Part shown: positions 33,528-44,239 of the stretch, piece by piece
How the letters are laid out: each line of letters begins with the position of its first letter
Numbering within the stretch: position 1 is the first letter of the stretch
From: Heterobasidion occidentale
Taxonomy: Eukaryota; Basidiomycota; Agaricomycetes; Russulales; Bondarzewiaceae
Assembly (NCBI GenBank): GCA_039111635.1
Contig: JBCAQO010000005.1
Coordinates: forward strand, 558,001 to 622,000
Length of the DNA: 64,000 nt
Direction of reading: 5' to 3'
Program-made: the position numbers and the translations under genes
Notes under the pieces: model-generated
Seen by the model: the letters and a program-made list of their open reading frames with translations, nothing else
What the model was told of the DNA's origin: nothing
Databases searched by the model: none

Positions 33528-35683
33528 TCAACTCGATGGCTCCCGTGGATACTTCCTGACCATTCGCAGATATTCTTCCTTGTCCTCAAGCGAGAAGTGA
33601 AGGGGCTGAGACAACGGTTCGAAACCGCTGCCGCCGTGCGATTTGATCAGCTTGAGACGATCCTGTGTAGCTGGTCTGGACATATTGATACTGTAGGCCT
33701 TGACGCGATGGCATGATGACGTGACATGGAGATCCCAGCTGGAGGACAATGGTCGTCAACCCGGGTCGGAGAGACGGTAAAAGATGACACTCACTTCCAC
33801 GCGGAGCGCACGTATGTGGGCTGTGTGTTGTTGGAAGAGTCCCACGTCCTCACGCAAAATTCGACCCACCCCTCTGCATCGACGGGGATGCTGATCTTCC
33901 ATAACCTCCATGCGTGATAGTGCTATCCACGAAGTAATTCATTTGAGCCTCATTGCTGAAATCTGCTAGTACGTACCTTGTCTGTCATGTTCTCTTGCTC
34001 GACGGCATACCATACATGGCCGCTATGGACTCATTCACTTGCGGTTCATGGATCAGAGTAATGAAAGGGTTGTCTCACCCATCTGGCGAGACTTCCACCC
34101 TTTCGACCCAATTGCCGCCTCCGCTGTACGCCCATCCCTGCAGTTCTATAGAACCGTCATGAACGATAACTTGTTTGTCCTGTGGAAAAATGATCGCGCT
34201 CCTGCATGGAATATGAGAAAAGTCACTCCGTATGACTTGATACACAGGCCATGACTCACGAGACCGGCATGGCTTGGATTGAAAACCCATTCGAATACTT
34301 GGCATTCTGCTTTCCGATCTAAGCGAACAATGTAGATGTTAGAAGCATGCCAATGATACAGCGTACAGAGTCTCACCTGGAAAGCGTAATAGAGATACTC
34401 TTGACTCTGCACAGGACCCATGCTCGGCTCAGCTAGGGCGTTGATACGTGTCACCCATTTACAGCTTCTAGCCCCGATGTATCCAGCGACAACCAAACGC
34501 AGTGGATAGCCATGAATTTTTGGCAATGGTTCTCCGTTCATCTCCCACGCGAGCAAGACTTCCTCGCTCATGCGAACCTTGCGGTAGGGCACAGACACGG
34601 CGTAATTAAAGATGTCCCCCTTTCTATGAAACGGTCAGTTTGTGTTTTAAGAAATTATACTGAGACAGTAGACCATCGAACACACTTGAAGTACGTATCA
34701 GCACCTATGAATTCCAGGTGCTGACATTCAGGCTGAACTCCTCCGCACGCGATCTTCAGCACCTTTTTCAAAGATACGCCGCGATATACGGCGGTACCGC
34801 TATATAGCGGGTTTATCAGCCAGAGTCTTGCTAGATACGTTAGACCTTACATCGCTCCTTCGCCCCATGGTGCATTGATCAACTCGTCGCCATCGCCAGG
34901 ATATTGTTGAATTTGTTCTATACGGCGAGTTCCGCTACACTGTAGTGTTATGGTGACTTCTGCTTGACTACAAAATGCTGAACATCAGAATTGCTTTTGA
35001 AGGCTGATGAGACTCACGGAAAATTATTGGGATCTTTGAGGTCCTTCATACTGAGTATGACAGGCTCGTTGACAAGGCCTCCAATTTCGAGTTCGAGGGC
35101 GTCCTCTTCAATGTCTGGTACGCCTCCATGGTTCCGGATACTGCGCAAGAGAAGGTCAACCAGCACAAAAGATAACCGCAGAAGAGAAGACTTACAAGTG
35201 GAATTTGTTATCCGTGATTTTGCCTTGCATCAGTTGTGGCCGAGGTGTCTCGCCATTGTACGGAAAATCAAGCAAATGAATCATGTCGGGCTTCTCTCGC
35301 AATACTGTTTCCCAGCTAAAGTCAACGATCCTCTTGAGCCCAAGCGCCTCATGATATTGCTTCCAACGGTGTCCGATGAGGACCGGGTTTGTCTTGGGGA
35401 GAGGTTCAAACTGGAATTCTAGAACAAAGTTGCATCTTTTCCTCGTGCATCGTTTCATTATATGTGTATATACATACCTGGACAATCGTCAAACGTTTTT
35501 GCATTGAGTATCTCGCGAGCGACAGCCTTCCGATCAGGGTATCTCTCCCACTCGATATATCTACAGACGTTGAGAAACCTCGCTCTTTTGAGGGATCTAG
35601 GTCGCTTACCCTTTCATGCCGGCCGTCTCCTCCGGGAACAGTTTACTGAGCGACACGCCCTTCCAAGTATCTTCAGTGGCCAT
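33528..35683 (-). CDS. Sulfite-oxidase-type molybdopterin enzyme
   Basis: Molybdenum-cofactor oxidoreductase of the sulfite oxidase family, which oxidises sulfite to sulfate. Start ATG 35683-35681 (MATEDTWKGVSLSKLFPEE). The next exon reads YIEWERYPDRKAVAREILN. The Moco-binding domain follows: HLLDFPYNGETPRP, NHGGVPDIEEDALELEIGG, then ITLQCSGTRRIEQI, whose Cys is the expected molybdenum ligand, then INAPWGEGAM. The substrate/dimer part has EVLLAWEMNGEPLPKIHGYP, VVAGYIGARSCKWVTRI and the dimerisation domain IELQGWAYSGGGNWVERVEV. The end is FSLEDKEEYLRMVRKYPRE, TGA at 33530-33528. About eight introns, several with clear borders. No cytochrome b5 haem domain is visible, and there is no obvious mitochondrial presequence. 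Whether sulfite is the true substrate is inferred. Confidence 0.85.
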
Positions 35684-36292
35684 GATGTGGAACGACTGTC
35701 TGATCCGTACGTCGACGCGAAGACCTTATATCTAAAAATGATCTCTTCCGCCCGCAGCCGAACAAAGTCTTGCATGGAGTACGTCACAGGCCGCACTTGA
35801 ATAGGTCAGAACAGGTTCAAAAGAAGGAGGACTCTTTCCACATGATGCAGATAGATGCATGGAACCTGCGATATGCTAATTTTGGACCGGGATCGGTGGA
35901 AAGTATGCTCCTTGTGCTCGCTTGCTGGGAGAAACACCGCGGACGACTTTCAGCCTCGGGTAGGGAGGACATGTGGTTCACCAGGCCGTACGTTCTACTT
36001 CCCAGTATAGCCGTGGTCCCCCGCTATGACGCAAGTACCTCAAGAGTGTAAGCTCATCGAAATAATGGCACGGGAACAGAACAGTGCATTTCGCACGAAG
36101 TTGAAGAATTTTTCGTATAATCGCATGAGAAGTCTGACGAGCAGATCATTGGGAATCTCTCAGAGGTAGTATGTTAGAGATACAAGTGATGCGCTGAAAT
36201 CACTTTCCCGTTGGAACCAAGCATGTTAGAAGATCGCTTGTACGAGAATAATGAGTACTACGCACCACATGCAGATTACTACTGTCGGTGAC
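35684..36292. other. Upstream region of the molybdenum enzyme, no gene supported
   Basis: Open stretches here have no family resemblance. It should contain the promoter of the minus-strand gene starting at 35683. Confidence 0.45.
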
Positions 36293-37742
36293 TTATCGAC
36301 TTTTCGCAGCTATCCGCCGACCCTTGCCGGGACGCTGGCTCTTTCCCCTCGCACCCCCCCTTTCACCCCCTCTTGCACCCCCCCTCGCCCCCCCCCTTTC
36401 ACCCCCCCTTGCACCCCCCTTGCACCCCCCCTCGCACCTCCCCTCGCACCTCCCTTGCCCCCCCGGCCGCCAGAGCTAAAGTCGTCTGTGGATGCCTTCG
36501 TATTTTGCTTTGACCGTCGATCCTTGCCGCCGAATCCGAATTTCTTATCGCGAGCGTCACGAGGAAGCCTTTTACCGTCCTTGCCCTTCGCGCGTTTTTC
36601 GGGTTGACCGGAAATGGCGTCTTCCACAGCAATGTCGAAACCGTCGTCGTCGGCCTGAGCATTGTCGAGCGCTCCTTGGCGTTCTATGCGCGGTAGAAAG
36701 GTGAATGAAGTAAACAAGGCTTCTGTAGAGAGGGTCACTCACTTCGCTTGAGACCCTTTAACCGCTCTTCCATCTCCTTCTTACTGCGTTCCCGCTCCTT
36801 TAGCTTCTCCATCTGCACTTGCTTACCGAATTTCTTCCCCTCACGCTCCTTCCTCTTCTCCTCGCTCTTCTTAATACCTGCAGACTCGTCGAGTAGTCTC
36901 TGTCGTATGCGCTCCATATGCGCATCAGTCTTGACCATCTCCGCAAAATAGTCTGATGGTCGTGTGAAAGGGTGTTGATGTTTTCCGGCAAGCGCACGGG
37001 CTGCGTTTGCACCGTGCAAAGCCTGCTTATAGCTAAAAAAAGTTGTTCGACTTGGAAATGTAACAACGAGATATAAACTGTCGGCTCACAACGCCAGCTC
37101 CCTGTTCAGGTCGTCGTTCACATCCACGTCTATAGTGTGAGGATAGGACAAGGTCAAAGTTTCTGTCCAAGATATTGATGGGTCGAGCTTGATCGTATCA
37201 CGAATGCGCTCTAGAGCAATCTACACCAATACAAATTAAACTTGCTTGTGGGAGGCGGTTGAACTGCTTACTTTGTTGTCTATCTCAATTTTTTGACGAG
37301 GGACGGCGTCTTCGTCAACAGAGTCGACACCATCCAAGGCTACTTCTTCCTCCTCAACATCCTCGTGATCATCTTCCTCGTCTTCGGACTCATCAGATGT
37401 GCCTTCCCCCTCAACCCCTGCCTCGATATCCCGACTCTGGTCACCCTCGCCATCGTCACTCTCGCTTCCGTCCTCCTCATCGACCTCTTCCTCTTCCTCA
37501 TCTCCAGTCAAAGCTATCAGCTGTGCCTGCTCATAGTCATCTAGACCGTCATCCCCTAACGCTTTCATGAGCTTCTTCATACCCTCCTCGTCCACACCGC
37601 TGTCGTCGTCGTCGCTCTGTTCATCGCTGTCCTCCGTGACAGGTTGTGATGGTTCCGCAGATAGTGTTGGAGCTTTGCCTTTTGATGACAACTTCTTCGA
37701 CTTGATGTCTGCCTTTTTCGAGGACTTAGCAGTAGATGGCAT
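36293..37742 (-). CDS. EBP2: rRNA-processing protein EBP2
   Basis: EBP2 is a nucleolar protein for 60S subunit assembly and 27S pre-rRNA processing. Start ATG 37742-37740 (MPSTAKSSKKADIKSK). The N-terminal ~160 residues are Lys-rich, then strongly acidic (EEEEEVDEEDGSESDDGEGD). Three introns precede the conserved core: IALERIRDTIKLDPSISWTE, HPFTRPSDYFAEMVKTDAHM, RIRQRLLDESAGI, a coiled KKFGKQVQMEKLKERERSKK, and KRLPRDARDKKFGFGGKDRR. The tail is a Gly/Arg repeat coded by C-runs at 36343-36466. As written the frame exits at VPARVGG (stop 36310), but the family-typical end RPGKGRRIAAKSR lies one frame over, ending at TAA 36295-36293. A length error in a C-run is the simplest reason. Confidence 0.92.
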
Positions 37743-38087
37743 GCTGAAACAACCACGAAAATGAAAAGAGCAAACGCAACTAATAGACCTCCTCTGGACT
37801 GACCATATAGTGGGAAAATGCTCAAAATTCATACTCCGCGGAAACTCATGACGCGATTGACCAACTTGGTTGTTTTCGCGTTCATGCATGTCTCCCTCAG
37901 GACACTCTTAGGCTTCTCTCAATGTCTATCGATGTTCAGAGTGGGACTGTATGACCAATGCTTCAGGAGGAGTATGGAATATTCAATGTGAGCATAATAG
38001 TCCAGCATAAGCAATTTGTCTTGACATGGACGTTGACTACAAAACAGTATGATAATGCCAGAGTTCTAGTCTCCGTTGGTATCATTG
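37743..38087. other. Intergenic, EBP2 promoter side
   Basis: No open reading frame of interest. It lies between the EBP2 start and the stop of the next minus-strand gene. Confidence 0.55.
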
Positions 38088-38987
38088 TTATCGCAGGCCT
38101 GACCCAACGCTTGCCTTGGCCCAGCTGTGCCAAGTGGGAAGCAACTGCCCGTGTTCGTAGCGAAGTGCCTGATGCAAGCCGGTTGGCCGAATGGACTTTG
38201 CACCACGAATGCCTTGCCGGGCGGGAACAGGTGCATTGATACCGCCGAGCTGGATGCTGACAGCGCACATATTCTTGATGTCTAGGTCACTGTAAAAGTC
38301 GGAATCCCAGACCGTCTTCTGCGGCTGAAATACACGCACAAATATTTCAGTTTCGATGGGCTACTATCGACAGCATCCGCATACGGACCTTGAACTCCAA
38401 GATGTGCGTCGCAGCATTCTGAGCGATTGGCTTATCTCCTGGATGAGCTTTAAGCCAAGCGCTAGTGGTGTGCCGACCCGAGTTCTTGTCATTTGGTTCG
38501 CCTTCGAAGATGTGGTGGCTGATTCTGGTGAACTCCTGAGCGACATCGTCCGGGATAACTCCTGCGTTCTTTCCCTTCGCTGCGGGAAACAGCTGAATTT
38601 TCTGGGTGAGCACGCGATATTACCCTCCTGATCACAGTCACCACTCACGCCCTGCATCTGGTTCATCTGAGGGCACCCAACATTATCCTGTACTTGATCC
38701 TTGTTTCCCTTCTTCAGGTCCAGGCAATCAAAAGTGACCTTGCTGAATGCGCAACCAGACCTCGCCACACATTGTGAACAGCCCTGCAAGGACACACAGT
38801 CAGCGCGTGCGTCGAGTACGCTGTGGAAATGCCCCCTGGTGAGTTCACAGATGATATTTGATATCCTGCAAGTCAATACTTACTTGGCCGAGGTGGTTTT
38901 TCCTTCCGACACAGGAACGGCTTGCACCTGGGCAGTCAGCGCCAGAGTGAACAAGATGCCATAGAGAGTTGCTTCAAGAACATGGAT
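38088..38987 (-). CDS. Secreted Cys-containing protein, 5' end cut by gap
   Basis: Four exons on the minus strand: 38987-38884, 38835-38649, 38601-38389 and 38324-38088, with phase-consistent GT-AG introns. The first visible residues, VLEATLYGILFTLALTAQVQ then AVPVSEG, look like a signal peptide with a cleavage site. The start codon is in or beside the gap at 38988. The next exon holds several Cys (CVSLQGCSQCVARSGCAFS, FDCLDL, GCPQ). It continues SHHIFEGEPNDKNSGRHTT and ALRYEHGQLLPTWHSWAKA to TAA. About 245 residues remain. I do not recognise a catalytic domain; secretion is inferred from the N-terminus. Confidence 0.65.
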
Positions 38988-39087
38988 NNNNNNNNNNNNN
39001 NNNNNNNNNNNNNNNNNNNNNNNNNNNNNNNNNNNNNNNNNNNNNNNNNNNNNNNNNNNNNNNNNNNNNNNNNNNNNNNNNNNNNNN
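38988..39087. other. Assembly gap of 100 N inside or at the edge of Ty3 element 1
   Basis: To the right the integrase zinc-finger region of a Ty3/gypsy element begins at once; to the left is a host secreted-protein gene. The integrase core and the 3' LTR of the element must be missing here, so the true gap is probably kilobases long. Confidence 0.9.
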
Positions 39088-39437
39088 CGTTCTTCGTTGA
39101 TTGACATATTGCGCATCCTTCCACGTATTGTTGTACCGTGTTGACATTCCGGGCCAAGTATAGTCTTGACCGACTGACGCCAGGGTACCTCTAACTCCTG
39201 ATGTCCCGCTGTTCGGTTGTCGTGATGCCGTTTGATTATGTCCCTTCGTAGTTCTCCGTTTGACGGTACGTAAACCTTTCCGCGATGTAGTACAAGGCCG
39301 TCCTCTTCATTCCATTCCTGCAAGCCTTTCTTGAGGGATCTTGGTCCGAGTTCATTGACCTGTTTCAGTATTTCCAATAGCCAGGGGTCTTCCCTGTTTC
39401 CTGCTATGATGCGGTCCCTAAGCTCCGTCTCGATCAT
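39088..39437 (-). CDS. Integrase N-terminal zinc-finger fragment, Ty3 element 1
   Basis: Reads RDPWLLEILKQVNELGPRSL-like sequence (seen as EDPWLLEILKQVNEL), then KRHHDNRTAGHQ and, after a frame change near 39190, MARNVNTVQQYVEGCAICQS. The His pair and Cys pair are the integrase zinc finger. The catalytic core is lost in the gap. Confidence 0.7.
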
Positions 39438-39673
39438 GGTAACCGCCGTTCTTCCTGTTGCCCTAAGGTGGAAGATCTTCTGTGGATCGAGAGGTTCTCA
39501 TCAGATCTGTTGCGCCGAGATGGACAGATCTGATGTTCGTTGCTTCTGTGAAGGGGTCCGGGAGTTTGGCTGGGTTGTTTTATCGAAAATTTCCGGCCCG
39601 AGGAGGACTTCTCTCCGAATTGTCTAATTCCACCCCCTCTTTATGGTCTGGCCTCCGAGACAGACCGTCTGAT

Positions 39674-41545
39674 TTATTCGTGGTCCCCGCCTTGTGTGAG
39701 TTTGTAGTCGAAGCGTGACAAATAAAGCGACCACCGGGCTTGTCGACGATTTAGTTTCTGTGATGTCCTGAACCATTCCAGATTCTTATGATCGGTCCAG
39801 ACGTCGACCTGGGTGTGTGCGCCTTCCAAGTAATGTCTCCATGCTTCGAACGACCGTACTACCGCCAGAAGTTCCTTGTCGTATATCGGGTAGTTTCGTT
39901 CTGCGGGTGCAAGGGATTTCGATATATAGGCACATGGGTGCCACTTGCCGTCCTTGGCCTGTTGCGAGAGTACTGCACCTGTAGCAAAGTCAGAGGCATC
40001 GCATTCGATGCGGAATGGCTGTTCCGTATCCGGCATGATTAGTACAGGTGACTCGGTGAATGCCTTCCTAAGCTGTTGGAAGGCCTGCTCGCATCCTGGG
40101 GTCCATACCCAGGCATGTTCCTTCTGTGTTAACTTGAATAGTGGTCGTGCTACTTTCGAGTAATCCTTTATAAATCTGCAATAAAAATTGCAGAATCCAA
40201 GGAAGGACTGTACTTCCTTGATGCGAGTGGGCATTGGCCACTGCGCGATTCCTTCTACCTTGACTGGGTCTATTTCCAGGTGTCCATGCGATATGACGTA
40301 CCCCAAGTACGTCAGTTTACTCTTGTGGAAATGGCATTTCGATGGCTGCAGGTAGAGATCGTTGTCCTTCAATATTTGGAGGACCTGTCGTACGATTCGG
40401 ATGTGTTCTTCCATGGTCTTGGTGAATATTAAGATATCGTCCATATAGATCGCAACCTTCCCTGAGTAGATGAGGTCCTTAAAGAGCGAGTTCATCATGG
40501 TTTGGAAGGTGGCCGGCGAGTTCGTTAATCCGAAGTACATGACGAGGGGTTCGTACATTCCTAGATTCGTCAGGAATGCCGCCTTGTGAATATCCTTTTC
40601 AAACATCTTTATGTTGTTAAAACCTGTGTCAACATCCATAAGCGAGAGGTATTCCGCATCCTTGAGTAGGTCTAAAAGTTCCTGGATTATCGGCAGGGGG
40701 TACTTGTTCTTCACGGTTATTTTGTTTAACCATCGATAATCCATGACTGGCCGCAGTTTTCCGTTCTTCTTTTTAACGAAAAAGAAGGGTGATGCGATGT
40801 GTGACTTGGATTCCCTGATGAATCCCTTGGCCAGATTTTCCTCTATAAATTTCTTGAGCTCGGCCTGTTCGACAGGACTTAGACTGTAGAGTTTGGGGCG
40901 TAACGAGTGTTCCATGCCCTCCTTGATGTCAATGTGATGGTCCCATGGTCTTTCCGGTGGGAGCCGTCCTTTGGGTCGTCCGGTGAATACTTCTTTGTAG
41001 TCCCAGTATTCCTTTGGTACGATTTCCTCGAATGATAACTCCGGCTTTCCCTTTGCGGCTTCTTCCGCTAAGCGCTGTGAGTTAGTGTGCTTGGTCTGTT
41101 TCTTTGGTTCCGGCCCGAGCGGGTCTTCGCGCTTACCCCTAGGTTGCGACTTATTCTTGAATTCTTTGCGCGCGCCCCAAGGCTGCGACTGATTTTCCTT
41201 TTCTTCACGCGTGCCCCTAGGCTGCGATTTGTCTTCACGCGTACCCCAAGGTCGCGACTTTTCTTTGCGCATGCCCCAAGGCTGTGACTTTTCTTCGCGC
41301 ATGCCCCAAGGCTGCGACTTTTCCTGGGTTTCGGCTCTGTGGATGTCTACTCCTTCCTCGGAGTCGTTGTATAGTTCCAGTGCTTCTAGAGCTCCCGTTT
41401 CTAGGTACCTGACGAGGTATACTCCATCTTTGTCTAGGTTCGTGGAGGAGAGTGCGGGCTTGCCGCTACCGTCTTCCGTTGCATCTTCTTCAGCCCATGT
41501 GGGGGCTTCCATTTGTTTAGCCCGAGCACGAAGATGCGCATTCAA
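39674..41545 (-). CDS. Reverse transcriptase-RNase H polyprotein, Ty3 element 1
   Basis: A 623-codon open frame. The N-terminal ~130 residues carry about seven copies of an 11-residue repeat around EKSQPWGMREE (41130-41330), not usual for this position. The RT domain follows: LPPERPWDHHIDIKEGMEHS, FFFVKKKNGKLRPVMDYRWL, LTNSPATFQTMMNSLFKDL and the catalytic YMDDILIF. RNase H: FRIECDASDFATGAVLSQQ, YPIYDKELLAVV, VWTDHKNLEWF. Integrase begins beyond the stop in another frame (39437-39088), with the HHCC finger visible as HHDN and CAICQSTKN. It copies element RNA into DNA. Confidence 0.9.
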   Translation of the reverse strand: MNAHLRARAKQMEAPTWAEEDATEDGSGKPALSSTNLDKDGVYLVRYLETGALEALELYNDSEEGVDIHRAETQEKSQPWGMREEKSQPWGMRKEKSRPWGTREDKSQPRGTREEKENQSQPWGARKEFKNKSQPRGKREDPLGPEPKKQTKHTNSQRLAEEAAKGKPELSFEEIVPKEYWDYKEVFTGRPKGRLPPERPWDHHIDIKEGMEHSLRPKLYSLSPVEQAELKKFIEENLAKGFIRESKSHIASPFFFVKKKNGKLRPVMDYRWLNKITVKNKYPLPIIQELLDLLKDAEYLSLMDVDTGFNNIKMFEKDIHKAAFLTNLGMYEPLVMYFGLTNSPATFQTMMNSLFKDLIYSGKVAIYMDDILIFTKTMEEHIRIVRQVLQILKDNDLYLQPSKCHFHKSKLTYLGYVISHGHLEIDPVKVEGIAQWPMPTRIKEVQSFLGFCNFYCRFIKDYSKVARPLFKLTQKEHAWVWTPGCEQAFQQLRKAFTESPVLIMPDTEQPFRIECDASDFATGAVLSQQAKDGKWHPCAYISKSLAPAERNYPIYDKELLAVVRSFEAWRHYLEGAHTQVDVWTDHKNLEWFRTSQKLNRRQARWSLYLSRFDYKLTQGGDHE

Positions 41546-41947
41546 CCTTCGGGTTGTGAACCCCGGATCTTTTGGTTTTTGTCCGCGGATGTGGTACTGT
41601 GGTGTTTCCCACTTTCCGGCCTGTCCTAGGTATTCCCGCCTTTTGTGATGGGATGCTGTAGTCCCGGCGCTGATAGCCCTCGGCCTCTATCCTGTTCTCC
41701 TCGAGGGTGGGGAATATTGTTTTCTTCCTGAAGGCTCTTTTGGCCTTGACCGGCCCTCCTTGTATTAGACAGGAGGGTGGGCATCTCGTGAGGTGCAGCC
41801 CATAGGCATGCCAGTCGACTTCTGGGTTGTGCTTTAACAACCAGTCGGTTCCTAGAATCACGTCCTCTTTTCCTATGTCTGAGACAAATAGTAAGGTTCG
41901 TTCCTGGTGCGTTCCGCGATTTTCTCCGTGAATGCGAACGCCTATGT

Positions 41948-43136
41948 TTACCCTAGTGATTCTCCTCCCACATGATTTATGGAGATGGGTCGAGTGGGGA
42001 TGGTCGCAACTCGATGTTTCTCTACGAACCGGCGATTAATGAAGTTGCCGGTTGCTCCGCTGTCGATTAACGCAGTGGTCCTTGCCGTCCTATTGGATCC
42101 TATGAGATCTATTTCGATTTGAAGTGATGGTGCCCCTGTTTTTACAATCTGAGAGATCGAAGAGATCGAGATGGCTGGTCTGGGATCTTCTTTGACTTCT
42201 ACTTCTACTTCTTCGCATAAGTGTGCGATTGGCGAGAACCGATTGCTTGTCGGAATAGGCGTTGGCTGGCGCCTATCCGAGATCCGTTCCAAGAGATGCT
42301 GTATCTCCGAAGCTTCCGCGAGCTTCTTTTCCTGGTATCGGTTCCGTTCTGGGGTTCCTTGCATCCTTTCCCATAGGGTTTTCTTTGGCTTCTTGTTCCT
42401 TTGGTTTGGGCAGTTCCTTGCCCAATGTCCTGGTTCACTGCAACTAAAACAAATGTCGTTGTCAGTACCTTTGCGCTTCCTTTTCCTTCCTTGGTATGGC
42501 GATAGGATTGGTCTGTAGGCTTCTTGAAAAGCTTCTTCTTCCATTGACTCCGCGTGCTTCCCTGTTTGAGTTATTAGATCTTCAAAACGATCTGGTACTC
42601 CATCCTGAAGGACTCGCACGGCGAGTTCTTTCTTGAGTCCTCTCAGGTAGTATTTCTTCTTGAGTTGGTCGTCTGCTCTAGCTAGGAGGGCGACCGCCCC
42701 GAACCTCTGTGTGTACTGGACCCAATTTCTGTTTCCTTGGGTGACTTTCAGTAGTCGGTCTGGTACGCTGGGTAGTTGAAAGGCTTTGTCCGGGGGTTCC
42801 GGTTCCGGGGTCTTGGCGGTACTCATCTTCGCTGGCTGGGCGAAGGTTGGAGTAGTGGGGCGTGATCCGGATGGAGATAGGGAACGTAACATATCCGTCC
42901 CTTTCGAGTTGATATCGGTATGGGGGGTGATGGAGTAGCGGTCTGAACAAACTGTCGGTGATTTGGTTAAGTGCGCTGCTAATGACCTCGGGTGGTTCTG
43001 CTACAAGGGTGATGGAGAGTGTGTGCGTTCGGCGTAAATCGCCTTCGTGTAGATGGAAGGTGATGACACCGACGATCTCGGTATTTGGGGAGGGTAGTCC
43101 GTCCAGAGTGAGGCAGGGGCAGGTGAGCTCGTTCAA
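41948..43136 (-). CDS. Gag and start of protease, Ty3 element 1
   Basis: Gag-like sequence with MSTAKTPEPEPPDKAFQL, then a short capsid-like remnant (GLKKELAVRVLQDGVPDRFE) and a CCHC zinc knuckle CFSCSEPGHWARNC, which packages RNA. The aspartic protease active site reads TALIDSGATGNFIN. The capsid part seems shorter than usual for this class, suggesting an internal deletion. The frame changes near 42880 and ends at 41948, after which protease residues continue in another frame (DVILGTDWLLKHNPEVDW). Confidence 0.75.
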
Positions 43137-43137
43137 G

Positions 43138-43961
43138 TGTTAAGACCTGGTCTTCGCACGTGATGTGCCAGGAGGCTCCTGAGTCACTGAGGGACGTGCC
43201 AAATCCAAGTACGTCCGATAAAGGCACCAGCGGCTACTTGTGTGCGTAATTCGGGATGCACGAGAGATTCGTGATGGTATCGCGTTTCCAGGAATGCACA
43301 AAGGTTTTCCCACAGATGTGCAGGTACAACCTGATGCGGACCTGGATGGCAGTAGATGTGTTGCCCACTAAAGTCGAGATAGAATACCGCTAGTCCTGTG
43401 TAGAACTCAGCCAGTATTGAGATGACGACTGAGTGGTTGAGGATGATGATAGAGAGAAGTGCAGGGCAAGTCAAACCGATGCTCAAGCAGATGTTCTATT
43501 GACAATCAAGAGTCTGGCCTATTGGCAAAGACTATGATGTAGCAGAGGTATGGCTAGTACCAAAGGTCAAGAGTAAGAACAGGTGGGGAGTAACAAAGGT
43601 GAACGAGCTGGCGATACAGGTATCTGGCTCGTTCTATATATACGTAAACTACTTTAGGGCAAGATCGACAGAAGGTCCGTGCTTCTTAAGGTACCGAGGT
43701 AAATAGAAGCAAACGATCAACGATCGAAGAATCAACGAACAAACCGTTGGGGCAGGGACAGGAACCAGGAACAGGAACCGTTCAGGTAACTGTGATGACA
43801 TGATCGCTGATCAGGGGTAGAAGATAAGATAAGATAACTCAATGTCCGTTGGTGAAGTCAAAAGGGTCGGTCACCGGGTATAGGCCATATCCGTTGGTCA
43901 TAGACCGTGTGTCATATGATCAGGTGATCATATGTCATGTGTTATGAGCCGGCTCTTAACA
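43138..43961 (-). repeat. 5' LTR of Ty3 element 1
   Basis: 824 nt starting TGTTAAGACC and ending CTCTTAACA. Similar in layout to the solo LTRs at 48547 and 50410 (shared GTGAACGAGCTG, GGTCCGTGC, TCTTA-GGTACCGA, AGGAACCAGGAACAGG). Both ends carry small hairpins (AAGACC/GGTCTT and GAGCC/GGCTC). The gag frame opens immediately inside it. On the outer flank the bases are ACGAG; the partner target duplication is not available. Confidence 0.75.
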
Positions 43962-44239
43962 ACGAGCCCGGGTGTCTTGGACAAAGCGAGCAGTGAACAA
44001 AGCGAGGCAGCGGATAAGCGAGATGGCGGACAAGCGAGATGCGGATAAAGCAAGGGGTGCCCTGATCGTGGCGTGGCGCTTGCGAGAAAGGGTCCCATTG
44101 ACCCCGAGCAACACACCCCCTTCCACTTGCTCGAACCATCATTTAGCTCCTGCGTGCCCTGCGCGTTTTCTTTTGTCGTGCTCACGCTGTGCTCAAGCCA
44201 TCTTTCTCTACATTGATTTCTCTCGTCTATCCCGCATAT

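Larger units (their letters stand above)
39088..43961 (-). mobile_element. Ty3/gypsy element 1, 3' part lost in gap
   Basis: Minus-strand retrotransposon reading gag, protease, reverse transcriptase, RNase H and the integrase zinc finger from right to left, bounded on the right by a TG...CA LTR (43138-43961). Its 3' LTR and most of the integrase fall in the gap. The order protease-RT-RNaseH-integrase is that of the Ty3/gypsy (Metaviridae) class. Several frame changes, at least near 41950, 41540 and 39675, make it probably inactive, though some may be assembly indels. Confidence 0.85.
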
